A stretch of DNA of 64,000 nucleotides, from NCBI GenBank assembly GCA_016716475.1, contig JADJWG010000002.1:124001-188000 (forward strand), written 5' to 3'. A model generated the notes under the pieces. It was not told the origin of the DNA, ran no database searches, and saw only the letters and a list, made by a program, of their open reading frames with translations. How positions within the stretch are numbered: the first letter of the stretch is position 1; every line of letters starts with the position of its first letter. Positions 52,279 through 60,641 of this stretch are shown here, piece after piece. The stretch comes from Phycisphaerales bacterium. Lineage in GTDB: Bacteria > Planctomycetota > Phycisphaerae > UBA1845 > Fen-1342. A program made the position numbers and the translations under genes.

Positions 52279-53316
52279 ATGCCCACCGGCCTGATCCTTG
52301 GGATTGAGACCTCGTGCGACGAGACCGCCATCGCCGTGGTAGCTGGTCCGCGCACGGTGCGCAGCAACATCGTCAGTTCACAAGTCACCTTGCACGAACG
52401 CTATGGGGGCATCGTTCCGGAAATTGCGGCGCGGGCGCACCTTGAGCAGATCGATGGTCTGCTCGCAGCGGCGCTGCGGGAAGCGGGGACTACCCTCGCC
52501 GACCTCGATGCGGTCGCCGTGACGAGTGGTCCCGGTCTCGTCGGGTCGCTGCTGATCGGTGTGACGGCGGCGAAGACCCTGTCGCTCACTCACGGACTGC
52601 CGCTGATCGCCGTGGACCATATCGCGGCGCATGCCACCAGCGCAGCGCTTGTTACCGATCCTGCGCCCTGGCCGGCGGTGGCGCTGGTGGTCAGCGGCGG
52701 GCACACTTCGCTGTACCACGTACGGGATTTTCTGACGATCGAGCTGCTCGGGCAGACACTCGACGATGCGGCCGGCGAAGCGTTCGACAAAGTGGCGATG
52801 TTGCTGGAACTGGGGTACCCGGGCGGGCCACTCATCGACCGCCTCGCCCGTGGTGGAAACCCGGAGGCGATCCCGTTTCCGCGCGCGCTGCGTAGTCCGG
52901 GGAACCTCGACTTCTCCTTCAGCGGGCTCAAGACGGCGGTGTTGTACCACGTCCACGGTCCGGGTCGGAAGTACGGCTCTGCTGACCACCTGTCGGCACA
53001 GGAGAAGGCGGATGTTGCGGCGAGCTTTCAGGCCGCGCTGGTGCGCACGCTTGTAGAAAAGACCGTCGCAGCCGCTCAACAGGTTGGCGTTCGTCATGTT
53101 GTAGTGGGGGGCGGTGTGGCCGCGAATTCGGCGTTGCGCGCAGCGCTGGCGGAGGCCTGCGCGGTGGCGCAGCTCGCGCTGCACCTGACGCCGCCGCGCT
53201 TCTGCACGGACAACGCAGCGATGATCGCGGCGCAGGGGTACCACCAGTGGAAGGCGGGAAACGTAGCCGATCTCGCCATGGAGCCGCACGCGGGCTTGCG
53301 CCGTCCCGCGCGCTGA
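52279..53316 (+). CDS. tsaD: tRNA N6-adenosine threonylcarbamoyltransferase
   Basis: TsaD transfers threonylcarbamoyl to A37 of ANN-reading tRNAs with TsaB and TsaE. The 345-residue ASKHA-fold protein has LGIETSCDETAIAV, the Fe/metal ligands His114 and His118 in VDHIAAH, SGGHTSLYHV, FDKVAMLLELGYPGGP, GGGVAANSALR and CTDNAAMIAAQG with the metal Asp. It is the gene formerly called gcp or ygjD. tsaB and tsaE are not nearby. Confidence 0.96.
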   Translation: MPTGLILGIETSCDETAIAVVAGPRTVRSNIVSSQVTLHERYGGIVPEIAARAHLEQIDGLLAAALREAGTTLADLDAVAVTSGPGLVGSLLIGVTAAKTLSLTHGLPLIAVDHIAAHATSAALVTDPAPWPAVALVVSGGHTSLYHVRDFLTIELLGQTLDDAAGEAFDKVAMLLELGYPGGPLIDRLARGGNPEAIPFPRALRSPGNLDFSFSGLKTAVLYHVHGPGRKYGSADHLSAQEKADVAASFQAALVRTLVEKTVAAAQQVGVRHVVVGGGVAANSALRAALAEACAVAQLALHLTPPRFCTDNAAMIAAQGYHQWKAGNVADLAMEPHAGLRRPAR

Positions 53317-53439
53317 GCGCAGCCGGCTGGCATCACACTTGCCGCGCAGCCGCCGTGATTCATAATGACACCACGCAAAGGCGTCGTGCCTGCGCGGCGA
53401 ACAGCGTCGAACCCCTCAAACAGCTCTGGAGCACCGTCC

Positions 53440-54957
53440 ATGGCGGCGATCTACCTCGGCATCGATGTCGGTACCAGTGGTACCAAGGCGCTCCTGATCG
53501 ACGGTCGCGGCAAGGTGCTCGCCACGGCGACAGCCGGGCACGACAGTCTGTACCCGCGCCCGGGTTGGTCGGAGCAGCGCCCGGACGACTGGTGGAAGTC
53601 CGCGTGCAGTGCGACGCGGGCGGTACTGCGCAAATCCCGTCGGGACGGTACGGAGGTGGCGGCGGTCGGGCTTTCCGGGCAGATGCATGGGAGCGTGTTC
53701 CTCGATGCCCGGGGTCGAGTGCTGCACAACGCACTGCTCTGGAACGATCAGCGCACCGGGGTTGAATGTGCGGAGATTGAGCGCCGCGCGGGCGGCCGCA
53801 CGGCCCTGATTCGCATGGTGCAGAACATCGCCCTTACGGGTTACACCGCGCCGAAGGTATTGTGGTTGCGCAAGCACCACCCCCGCACATTCAAGCAGGT
53901 CCGCACGATTCTGCTGCCGAAGGACTACGTGAACTTCCGCCTGACGGATGCGCTGTGCTGCGAAGTGTCCGACGCTTCCGGGACGCTGCTGTTCGACGTC
54001 GTGCGGCGTACCTGGTCGACGAAGCTGCTCGACAAGCTCGGGCTTGATGCCGCATTGCTGCCGCCGGTGGTGGAATCCAGCGCCGTGATCGGCACCCTCA
54101 CTGCCGCGGCGGCGCGCGCCACGGGGCTTGCGGCCGGGACACCGGTGGTAGGCGGAGCCGGCGACCAGGCGGCGGCGGCGGTCGGCTGCGGGGTCGTGCG
54201 GCGCGGCGTGGTGTCGGCGACCATGGGCACGAGCGGAGTGGTGTTCGCGCACAGCGAAGCGCCCGTTCCGAACGAAGCGGGGCTGTTGCAGTCGTTCTGC
54301 CATGCCGTGCCGGGGGCATGGTGCGTCTTCGGTTGCATGCTGGCGGCCGGGGGGAGTTTGCAGTGGGCGCGCGAGGTCTTCTGTGCGGATGCGTTGCGGA
54401 AGGCACGTACGCCCGCGGAACGTGATGCGCTCTACACCACGATGATCACGGAAGCCGCGACGGCCCCCGACAGTGCCTTGCTCTTTCACCCATACCTCAC
54501 GGGCGAGCGCTGCCCGTATCCGCACCCGCACGCGGTGGGCGCATTCATCGGGCTGCGGCGCGACCAGGGGCGCGGCGCGTTGTTGCGCGCGGTGCTGGAA
54601 GGCATCACGCTGGGCATGGGGCGGCAGATCAAACTCATGCGTGAGTTGGGGGTGCCGATTCGGGAAGTCCGGTTAGCGGGCGGCGGCGCCCGCAACGCAT
54701 GGTGGCGTCAATTGCAGGCGGACGTCTACGGAGTCCGCTGCGCCGTCATGCAATCGGAGGAGGGTTCGGCGCTGGGCGCGGCGTTGCTGGCGGCGGTAGG
54801 TGGCGGCGGATTCAGGACGGTGCCGGCGGCGAGCGCTGCGGCGGCACAGATTGCGGCCGAGCATCGTCCCGATGCGCGCCGACACAAGTACTACGCGAAC
54901 CTGAGCGTGCGGCAGCGGGTGACGTACGAGTCGCTTGAACCGCTGTACCGACCATGA
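53440..54957 (+). CDS. xylB: xylulokinase (FGGY family)
   Basis: XylB phosphorylates D-xylulose for the pentose phosphate pathway. The 505-residue product has YLGIDVGTSGTKALLID, the substrate motif LSGQMHGSVFLDARG with MHG typical of xylulokinases, LLPKDYVNFRLT, the catalytic Asp in GGAGDQAAAAVGCG, GTSGVVFAHS and the C-terminal LAGGGARNAWWRQLQADVYG adenosine motif. ATG 53440 gives a family start; the upstream frame lacks protein-like sequence. No xylose isomerase or transporter gene is adjacent. Confidence 0.92.
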   Translation: MAAIYLGIDVGTSGTKALLIDGRGKVLATATAGHDSLYPRPGWSEQRPDDWWKSACSATRAVLRKSRRDGTEVAAVGLSGQMHGSVFLDARGRVLHNALLWNDQRTGVECAEIERRAGGRTALIRMVQNIALTGYTAPKVLWLRKHHPRTFKQVRTILLPKDYVNFRLTDALCCEVSDASGTLLFDVVRRTWSTKLLDKLGLDAALLPPVVESSAVIGTLTAAAARATGLAAGTPVVGGAGDQAAAAVGCGVVRRGVVSATMGTSGVVFAHSEAPVPNEAGLLQSFCHAVPGAWCVFGCMLAAGGSLQWAREVFCADALRKARTPAERDALYTTMITEAATAPDSALLFHPYLTGERCPYPHPHAVGAFIGLRRDQGRGALLRAVLEGITLGMGRQIKLMRELGVPIREVRLAGGGARNAWWRQLQADVYGVRCAVMQSEEGSALGAALLAAVGGGGFRTVPAASAAAAQIAAEHRPDARRHKYYANLSVRQRVTYESLEPLYRP

Positions 54958-54984
54958 TACCCCGCGGTGGTGGCCGACGAATCG

Positions 54985-56241
54985 CTAGGGGCGCGTGTGG
55001 GCCGTGGCGCCAAATGCAGGTTCAGGCCGCTTGGGAAAGCGGAAGCTGTCGAGCGTGCGGCCAAACCGATCGATCTGGTGCAACTCCAGGGTGTCGGTCT
55101 CGACGATGACATGCGTGAAGCTGTGAATGGAGTCGTCGGAGGCGCGCAGGGCCGTGGTGCCGTGTTCCTTGATATTGTAAAGCCGCGCGCCACCAGCCCC
55201 ACTGATAATGTAGAGCGTACCGTCTTCGGCGGGCTGGCCACTACGCAGGGGGCCGATCCGCTGATAGTTGTGATCGTGGCCGGTGAACACGACATCGACG
55301 CCTGTATCGTCAAAAACAGGTACGAGGATGTCCTGCAATCGCCTGTCGTCGCCGTACTTGCCGCCGGTATAGGGGGGGTGATGCAGCACTGCGAAGCGCC
55401 AGCGCGGACCAGATGCGGCCAGCACTTCACGAGCCCATGGCGCGACGTGCGCGCGCAGCAGGTCCGCGTTCAGGTTCGAGTCGATCACTACCACGCGGCA
55501 GTCGGCATAATCGAACCAGTAGCTCATTTCAGCCGGTAGGCCCGGGGGACCGTTCTCGGGCAGTTCGAATACCTCGAGATAGCCGTGAGCCGCATAGGGC
55601 GGACCCGGTCCACGACCGTCGACATCATGGTTGCCCAGACTTGGCCAAAATGGGATCCGCGCGATGATCTGTTGATACGGCGCGAAGAAGCGCGCTTCGT
55701 ACCGGTGCCGGGCACCGTCCGGATACACGACGTCGCCCGTGTGCAGCACGAAGTCGGCGGGGGGATGCACGGCCTGCATCTGCTGCGCGACATCGAATTG
55801 GGTTCGGCCGCCACGGCCGGTATCACCCGTTACCACGAAGGCGAAGCGGGTGCCGGTGGGTCGATTCGTCTGGAACGCGCGATTTGCCAACAGGACCCGT
55901 CCGCTGGACTCGATACGATATTCGTGGAGTGTCTGCGGCGCGAGTCCGTCCACCCGGGCGACGTGGCGCCTGCCAGTGTGCAGGACCGGCACCCGGCGCT
56001 CGGTGCCGTCAATCCTGACCGTCAGCACGCATTCGACGGGTCGGGAGGTGTACCACACCAGCATGGCACGGTCGGTATCGGGGAGTTGCAGCAACGGACC
56101 CTCGGTCACCCGGACCGGCAACAAGTAGGGTGCTGCGTAGTACAGCACCGCGGTCACGGCGAGTGCCACGACGAGCCATGCGAGCGTGGCTAATGGTGCT
56201 GGCTGCGTGGGTATGGAGGAATGCTCGTTTTGCGGGGTCAT
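54985..56241 (-). CDS. membrane-anchored purple-acid-phosphatase-like metallophosphoesterase
   Basis: The 418-residue product has one N-terminal transmembrane helix (about residues 18-36), a fibronectin-like purple acid phosphatase N domain (AMLVWYTSRPVECVLTVRI, HEYRIESSGRV) and the dinuclear metal core: GDTGRGG, HTGDVVYPDG, LGNHDVDG, the HHPPYTGG His and GHDHNYQR. All five metallophosphoesterase motifs are present. Its active site would be on the outer face of the inner membrane. The ATG overlaps the coaD stop by 4 nt, so the two are coupled. Substrate unknown; a phosphomonoester is expected. Confidence 0.88.
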   Translation of the reverse strand: MTPQNEHSSIPTQPAPLATLAWLVVALAVTAVLYYAAPYLLPVRVTEGPLLQLPDTDRAMLVWYTSRPVECVLTVRIDGTERRVPVLHTGRRHVARVDGLAPQTLHEYRIESSGRVLLANRAFQTNRPTGTRFAFVVTGDTGRGGRTQFDVAQQMQAVHPPADFVLHTGDVVYPDGARHRYEARFFAPYQQIIARIPFWPSLGNHDVDGRGPGPPYAAHGYLEVFELPENGPPGLPAEMSYWFDYADCRVVVIDSNLNADLLRAHVAPWAREVLAASGPRWRFAVLHHPPYTGGKYGDDRRLQDILVPVFDDTGVDVVFTGHDHNYQRIGPLRSGQPAEDGTLYIISGAGGARLYNIKEHGTTALRASDDSIHSFTHVIVETDTLELHQIDRFGRTLDSFRFPKRPEPAFGATAHTRP

Positions 56242-56756
56242 CGTCGCTCCCGGCGTCCGAGGGCCTCGCCGAGTCGTCGGGCGACATTGTCGGGGACCAG
56301 TTGCTGCACCCGGGAGATGTCACCCCCGCCCATTTCGTAAATCTGCCGGATGTAGGTGCTGGACGTCAATACGTGCTGTTCGCTTGTCAGCATAAAGATC
56401 GTCTCGACGCCACCGACGAGTCGATTGAGGTTGGCGAGTTGTACTTCCTTGGTTAGGTCCGCCATGTCACGGATCCCGCGGACGAGGACCTGGGCCCGGC
56501 ACGCCTGCACAAAATCAATCGTCAGGCCGCTGTAGGTGGCAGCGCGCACGTTGGGCAGGTCAGCAACGTGCGGTTCGAGCAGTGCGAGTCGTTCCTGGGG
56601 GGTGAAGAGCTGCTCCTTGTCGGGATTCACACCGATGCCCACGACGAGCTCGTTGAAGAGCCGCGCGGCACGGCGGATCACATCAAGGTGGCCGAAGGTT
56701 ACGGGGTCGAACGAGCCCTGGAAGACCGCGACGATCTGATGGGGTTCCGGGGTCAT
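56238..56756 (-). CDS. coaD: pantetheine-phosphate adenylyltransferase
   Basis: CoaD transfers AMP to 4'-phosphopantetheine, the penultimate step of CoA synthesis. The 172-residue product has the nucleotidyl-transferase HxGH-like FQGSFDPVTFGHLDVIRRAARLF, VGIGVNPDKEQLF, the substrate-binding segment AQVLVRGIRDMADLTKEVQLANLNRLV and TIFMLTSEQHVLTSSTYIRQI with the ISSTxVR-like motif. It lies in the leftward string below rdgB (123-bp gap) and overlaps the metallophosphoesterase gene. Confidence 0.96.
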   Translation of the reverse strand: MTPEPHQIVAVFQGSFDPVTFGHLDVIRRAARLFNELVVGIGVNPDKEQLFTPQERLALLEPHVADLPNVRAATYSGLTIDFVQACRAQVLVRGIRDMADLTKEVQLANLNRLVGGVETIFMLTSEQHVLTSSTYIRQIYEMGGGDISRVQQLVPDNVARRLGEALGRRERR

Positions 56757-56879
56757 GGGAGTACGCGGGCCTCCAGCCGTTTTGGTTGCCGTGAAACCGT
56801 GCGCCGCTGCCGCCGCGGCATGCTAGGTCGACTCCCGCCCAAGGGCAACTACGCCCGGCGCTGAGGTGCTTCCCACCGG

Positions 56880-57494
56880 TCAGGGCCAGGTGCCACGCGC
56901 ACGGTAGAGCGCGGCCAGTTCGCCCAGCATGGTGCGCAGCGCCGCCCCACGATGACTGCGAGTGTTCTTTTCGGCGGGGGGTAGCTCGGCCGAAGTGCAG
57001 CCCGTCTCGGGTACAAAGAAGTGCGGATCGTACCCGAAGCCATGGGTGCCGCGCGGCGTGTCGACGATCAGCCCCTCGAATGTGCCGGTTGTTTCGAGGA
57101 CGACCGTGGTGCCCTCCACGAAGGCCATGGCGCAGCGGAAGCGGGCCGTGCGCAGTGGCAGCGGCACCGTCGCGAGAGCGGCCACCAGCTTGCGGTTGTT
57201 CGCGGCATCGTCGCGTTGCCGACCAGCATAGCGCGCGGAGTGTACGCCCGGGGCGCCGCCGAGGGCATCGACCTCGAGGCCCGAGTCGTCGGCCAAGGTT
57301 GGCAGGCCCGTGCGGGTGGCGTAGAACAGCGCCTTGATCCGCGCGTTGTCGGCGAAGGTGGCGCCATACTCCTCGGCCTCGGGGAGGTCCGGAAACTCCA
57401 GCAGGGTGCGCCAGACCAGCGGCGTATCCACGGTCAGGGCCTGCAACTCGCGGAGCTTACCCGCGTTATGGGTGGCCAGTAGAATCTCGGGCAT
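56880..57494 (-). CDS. rdgB: XTP/dITP pyrophosphatase
   Basis: RdgB hydrolyses non-canonical purine triphosphates such as dITP and XTP to keep them out of DNA. The 204-residue Ham1-family product has ILLATHNAGKLRELQAL, ATFADNARIKALFYA, TLADDSGLEVDALGGAPGVHSARYAG, GFGYDPHFFVPETG and ELPPAEKNTRSHRGAALR, all conserved segments. Its start is 6 nt after the lipoprotein gene stop, and rph lies above that; the rph-rdgB pairing is common in bacteria, here with an extra gene between. Confidence 0.96.
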   Translation of the reverse strand: MPEILLATHNAGKLRELQALTVDTPLVWRTLLEFPDLPEAEEYGATFADNARIKALFYATRTGLPTLADDSGLEVDALGGAPGVHSARYAGRQRDDAANNRKLVAALATVPLPLRTARFRCAMAFVEGTTVVLETTGTFEGLIVDTPRGTHGFGYDPHFFVPETGCTSAELPPAEKNTRSHRGAALRTMLGELAALYRARGTWP

Positions 57495-57500
57495 CCCCGG

Positions 57501-58415
57501 CTACTCCTCCCTTTGCAGTGCCTTGGGGATTACGACCGGAAACGACGGACTCGGCAGAGTGATTCGCTCCATACGGCCATCACGCCCGCGGCGTGTCACC
57601 ACCTCCGAAAAGCGATGGCCGTTCTGGAGACTCTCGGGGAAGCGCTGCTGGGCGGCCCGCATGCGCTCGTCCACGATTACCATGCGTGTACGGGATTCAC
57701 CCGAGAAGGCATCCTGTTCCCGGAGTGTGCGGACGGCGCCCGCGGGATAAGTACCAATGTAGACAGAGCTGTTGGCGGTACCGTGGTGAAAGTAGGCGTC
57801 CTCGCCGGCTTCTCGCAGCAGACGGCAATACTCCTCCGCGGCCGAGCGACGGGTTTGAAAATCGTGCGTGTTATAGAAGACCGCGACGTGCAGAGACCAG
57901 TGGCCGTCCGCATCTTCGAGGTTCCACTCCGGATGGGACGAGCGGAACGTCGGCAGGACATCCATGGAAGCAAGCCGGAAAGGCAGGACTTCCTGGGCGA
58001 GACTGGTTTGCAGGGCCAGTTCCTGAATAAAACGCAAGTCACGGCTTACGTCCGGCTCGTAGCCGACCGGTGTGCCGTCAGGCGCGTAGACACGCCGATA
58101 GCGGCCGTAAAAGACGTGGGCTCCGTCGTCGTCGTGAACCACGGAAACAAGGTTACGACGCAACCCATTCACGCGGCGCAGCGCTTCCAGGTATTGATCG
58201 GCGAGCGCGTGCCGCTGTGGACCGGTGAGCGTGATGCAGCGGATAGACCAGATTTCCTCGGCGGGGCTGCCGCCCAGGAGACCTCCACCTGAGGCCGTTC
58301 CGCCCCCCGTGGTTTCACACCCACACAAGGTCAGACCGCCCACGCTCAGCGCCAGGAGACCCACAAACCGGCTTGTGCAGCGGTGCCACCAGAGCAGGGA
58401 CATACACTTGTTCAC
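57501..58415 (-). CDS. hypothetical lipoprotein between rph and rdgB
   Basis: The 304-residue product has a signal peptide with lipobox LTLCGC (lipidated Cys about residue 33) and a Gly/Thr-rich linker, then a globular part. Residues about 190-245 (YCRLLREAGEDAYFHHGTANSSVYIGTYPAGAV) resemble a SPOR-type or sporulation-related repeat fold that binds denuded glycan in some proteins, a tentative similarity. An earlier mixed alpha/beta part (HVAVFYNTHD) is not recognised. The start is GTG at 58415, overlapping the rph stop (GTGA); ATG 58403 is also in frame. Role unknown; probably envelope-associated. Confidence 0.75.
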   Translation of the reverse strand: MNKCMSLLWWHRCTSRFVGLLALSVGGLTLCGCETTGGGTASGGGLLGGSPAEEIWSIRCITLTGPQRHALADQYLEALRRVNGLRRNLVSVVHDDDGAHVFYGRYRRVYAPDGTPVGYEPDVSRDLRFIQELALQTSLAQEVLPFRLASMDVLPTFRSSHPEWNLEDADGHWSLHVAVFYNTHDFQTRRSAAEEYCRLLREAGEDAYFHHGTANSSVYIGTYPAGAVRTLREQDAFSGESRTRMVIVDERMRAAQQRFPESLQNGHRFSEVVTRRGRDGRMERITLPSPSFPVVIPKALQREE

Positions 58416-59152
58416 AGGATACTCACCTCGGCCCGCGGCAGCGGCGCTGCAAGGGCCGCCTGCTGCTGCGCGAACAGCGCCGTGATTCCCGCCCGGCCGA
58501 GAGCCAGCATCCCAAGCATCTCATCATCGCTGTACGTGCGACCCTCTGCGGTTGCCTGCACTTCGACCCATTCATTGCGCGTGGTAAGTACGAGATTGCA
58601 GTCCACCGCGGCGCGCGCGTCCTCGGCGTAGTCGAGATCCAGAAGCAATTCACCGTTTACCAGGCCAACACTTACCGCAGCGACACCCGCGGTCAGCACC
58701 CCGGGCCCCCACCAGCCCGCGTCCGCACCGACACGCACGGCATCGGCGAGCGCGATCCACGCGCCGGTGATGGCCGCTGTACGGGTGCCACCGTCGGCTT
58801 GCAGCACATCGCAGTCGAGGATGACCGTGCGCGGCCCAAGGGCCTGCATATCGACGACCGCGCGCAGGGAACGACCGATCAGGCGCTGGATCTCCTGTGT
58901 GCGACCGTCGATCTTCGTGCGGTTACGCGCGCGACGTTGAGAGGTAGCGGCGGGGAGCATGTCATACTCTGCCGTAACCCAGCCGCGCCCGCTCGGTTCA
59001 CGCCAGGGCGGCAAACCCTGCTCGATACTGGCCGTGCAGAGGACATGGGTACCACCCTGCCGGATCAGCACGGATCCGGCGGCTTGACGGGTAAAGCCAC
59101 GGAGGATCTCAATCGGGCGCAACTCGTTCGCTGGTCTATTCTTGCGTTCCAT
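58412..59152 (-). CDS. rph: ribonuclease PH
   Basis: RNase PH trims tRNA 3' ends by phosphorolysis. The 246-residue product shows NRPANELRPIEILRGFTRQAAGSVLIRQGGTHVLCTASIEQG, the RRARNRTKIDGRTQEIQRLIGRSLRAVVDMQALG segment, VILDCDVLQADGGTRTAAITGAWIALADAV with the phosphate and metal Asp residues, and AAVSVGLVNGELLLDLDYAEDARA. ATG 59152 gives the usual family N-terminus; ATG 59161 and TTG 59188 are alternatives. Its stop overlaps the lipoprotein start. Confidence 0.95.
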   Translation of the reverse strand: MERKNRPANELRPIEILRGFTRQAAGSVLIRQGGTHVLCTASIEQGLPPWREPSGRGWVTAEYDMLPAATSQRRARNRTKIDGRTQEIQRLIGRSLRAVVDMQALGPRTVILDCDVLQADGGTRTAAITGAWIALADAVRVGADAGWWGPGVLTAGVAAVSVGLVNGELLLDLDYAEDARAAVDCNLVLTTRNEWVEVQATAEGRTYSDDEMLGMLALGRAGITALFAQQQAALAAPLPRAEVSIL

Positions 59153-59243
59153 ATCGAACATTGGAACCGGATGCGCTGGATCGTGCAACGGTGCTGGGGC
59201 TCCCGGACCGTCGTCGCAGCGGCATGCGGTGCGCCACGGGCAT

Positions 59244-59999
59244 CTATTTGTCTTCCCCGTCGCCCGTGTACTCCTCCGTCTCGGGCGGCGGGGGTGGTTT
59301 GATGGCGTGAAACAGGTTCCCGCCGATTACGGTTGCGGCCCCTCCGCGGAGCCGGATGACGAGAACAGCGGGGCCCTGTCGCCAGCTCGGCGATTCGACA
59401 CCCGTGGGAGCATAGAACTCGACGAGGGCATCGTTGGGCAACATCCAGCGGAAGAGCGCTGGGAACTGTTCCCGGGCAGCGCGGGCCGGGGGCACACGTA
59501 CATGGTCCGCACGCCACGTCTCGCTATCGAACGGGGGTATGGCTGCGATGCGTTTCTTCAAGGCGTCGCCGATCAGCGGCTTTTCGGGTTGTTCCGGAAG
59601 TGGCCCGGACAGCGGCAATTCGTGGAAGCCGGTGGCGTCGACCAGCCGGGCCGCGGCAGCCGCGTCGCCGCGCTGGAGCGCCTGCGTAAAGGCGAGCGCT
59701 GATCGCAGGGCGGCATGATGGTCACGCGCGCGCGGGGAGGCGTCGTTGGGCAGTGTCCGGGCCACGCGGGTCTGGGCTTCGGCAACCGTCTCCACTGTCG
59801 GCAGGGACTCGGGCTGGGTGGTGGTGGGTTGGGTGGCCGGCACAAGCTCATCGTCCGACGGGGGTATGCTCGGGCGTGCTCGCTGGGTCGGAGCCAGCGC
59901 GGCGCAGAAAAAAACGACGGTTGGCAGAGCCAGCCGTCGCAGCCAGGTTGCGGCCGTCCGGGCCTTGCGGACCGGATGAAACGCCGTAGCGTCACGCAT
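59244..59999 (-). CDS. hypothetical exported protein overlapping rplU
   Basis: The 251-residue product has Arg-rich N-terminal residues, a hydrophobic helix (about 22-36, LALPTVVFFCAALAP) that is a signal peptide or anchor, a Thr/Pro-rich linker and a globular domain about 85-235 with ALAFTQALQRGDAAAAARLVDATGF, a pattern seen in NTF2-like or SnoaL-type accumulation helices. A Pro-rich acidic tail ends it. ATG 59999 overlaps the end of rplU by 8 nt. No function is assigned. Confidence 0.7.
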   Translation of the reverse strand: MRDATAFHPVRKARTAATWLRRLALPTVVFFCAALAPTQRARPSIPPSDDELVPATQPTTTQPESLPTVETVAEAQTRVARTLPNDASPRARDHHAALRSALAFTQALQRGDAAAAARLVDATGFHELPLSGPLPEQPEKPLIGDALKKRIAAIPPFDSETWRADHVRVPPARAAREQFPALFRWMLPNDALVEFYAPTGVESPSWRQGPAVLVIRLRGGAATVIGGNLFHAIKPPPPPETEEYTGDGEDK

Positions 60000-60306
60000 G
60001 AATCGCGCCGATTTCAACTTTGAGCATCTGCTGCCGATGGCCCCAGGTCTTCTTGAAGCCCTTCCGGCGGCTGAACTTCACACCCCGTACCTTGGCGGTC
60101 TTGAGCGCTTCGACGACCTTGGCTTCGATCGTCGCGCCGGGGACGAAGGGGTGGCCGATTTTGGCTTCGCTACCTGCACCGACGAGCAGCACCTTGTCAA
60201 ACGTAAGGGTGCTCTGGCCTTCGCCCAGTTCGCGCGTCTCGATCAGCAGCTTATCGCCGGTGGTGACCTTGTATTGTTTTCCGCCGTCTTCAAAAATCGC
60301 GTACAC
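59992..60306 (-). CDS. rplU: 50S ribosomal protein L21
   Basis: A 104-residue L21. YAIFEDGGKQYKVTTGDKLLIETRELGEGQSTLTFDKVLLVG, GHPFVPGATIEAKVVEALKTAKVRGVKFSRRKGFKKTWGHRQQMLKVEIGAI is the complete family pattern with the Lys/Arg-rich C-terminal loop. Start is GTG at 60306 with AAGGGAG about 6 nt upstream. L21 is usually followed by rpmA (L27); here the next gene is an unrelated exported protein overlapping it by 8 nt. Confidence 0.97.
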   Translation of the reverse strand: MYAIFEDGGKQYKVTTGDKLLIETRELGEGQSTLTFDKVLLVGAGSEAKIGHPFVPGATIEAKVVEALKTAKVRGVKFSRRKGFKKTWGHRQQMLKVEIGAIHA

Positions 60307-60362
60307 GGGTACTCCCTTGTCACGGATCGCCCCGTGGGGGTGGATCAGGTCTCGAATCAGGC

Positions 60363-60391
60363 AGTATACGAGTCAATCCGGTAGACTGCAA
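60363..60391 (-). promoter_or_regulatory. sigma-70-type promoter for rplU
   Basis: On the minus strand TTGCAG (60391-60386), a 17-nt spacer and TATACT (60368-60363) form a good promoter. Transcription would begin near 60356, leaving a roughly 50-nt leader before the rplU GTG. A nearby TTGACT on the same strand is too close to TATACT to be a -35. Confidence 0.65.
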
Positions 60392-60416
60392 TGGGCGCGA
60401 ATCGGATCGATGGCGT

Positions 60417-60431
60417 GGGGGGTGTCCCCCC
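60417..60431. other. G6/C6 hairpin
   Basis: GGGGGG (60417-60422), TGT and CCCCCC (60426-60431) form a perfect, very GC-rich hairpin between the rplU promoter and the inverted repeat. It could insulate the two divergent transcripts. No U tract is present. Confidence 0.35.
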
Positions 60432-60462
60432 AATTCTTGCTGGCCGGCAGACGGGTGCGGGA

Positions 60463-60490
60463 TAACACATAAATCGTTGTTTATGCGTTA
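60463..60490. promoter_or_regulatory. 28-bp operator-like inverted repeat
   Basis: TAAC-a-CATAAA, a 6-nt centre TCGTTG, then TTTATG-c-GTTA: ten of eleven arm positions pair. It is AT-rich in a very GC-rich context and lies about 150 bp upstream of the aceE start and 157 bp upstream of rplU. Symmetry and base composition suggest a dimeric repressor site. The regulator is unknown. Confidence 0.5.
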
Positions 60491-60605
60491 GTTGCGAACG
60501 CTGCGGTTGTTCGTCCGTGCACGGCGCGGCCCCGTGCCGCTGGCGGGATGAGGCGGTGGGGGGCTCGCATGGAGTGTTCAACTTTTTTACTTGTCCGTGG
60601 CTTTG

Positions 60606-60641
60606 TTGACGGAAATGAGCCGGCGGCTACTGTAGTGACCA
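60606..60641 (+). promoter_or_regulatory. candidate leaderless promoter of aceE
   Basis: TTGACG (60606-60611), 16 nt, then TACTGT (60628-60633), and the ATG of aceE begins 7 nt after the -10. Transcription would start at or next to the A of ATG 60641, with no leader or Shine-Dalgarno. No ribosome-binding site is visible upstream, which fits leaderless translation. Confidence 0.45.

Larger units (their letters stand above)
60307..60640. other. 334-bp divergent promoter region of rplU and aceE
   Basis: It holds the rplU promoter (60363-60391, minus), a G6-TGT-C6 hairpin (60417-60431), a 28-bp operator-like inverted repeat (60463-60490) and the aceE promoter (60606-60633, plus). The short frames within it do not look like genes. 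Confidence 0.6.
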
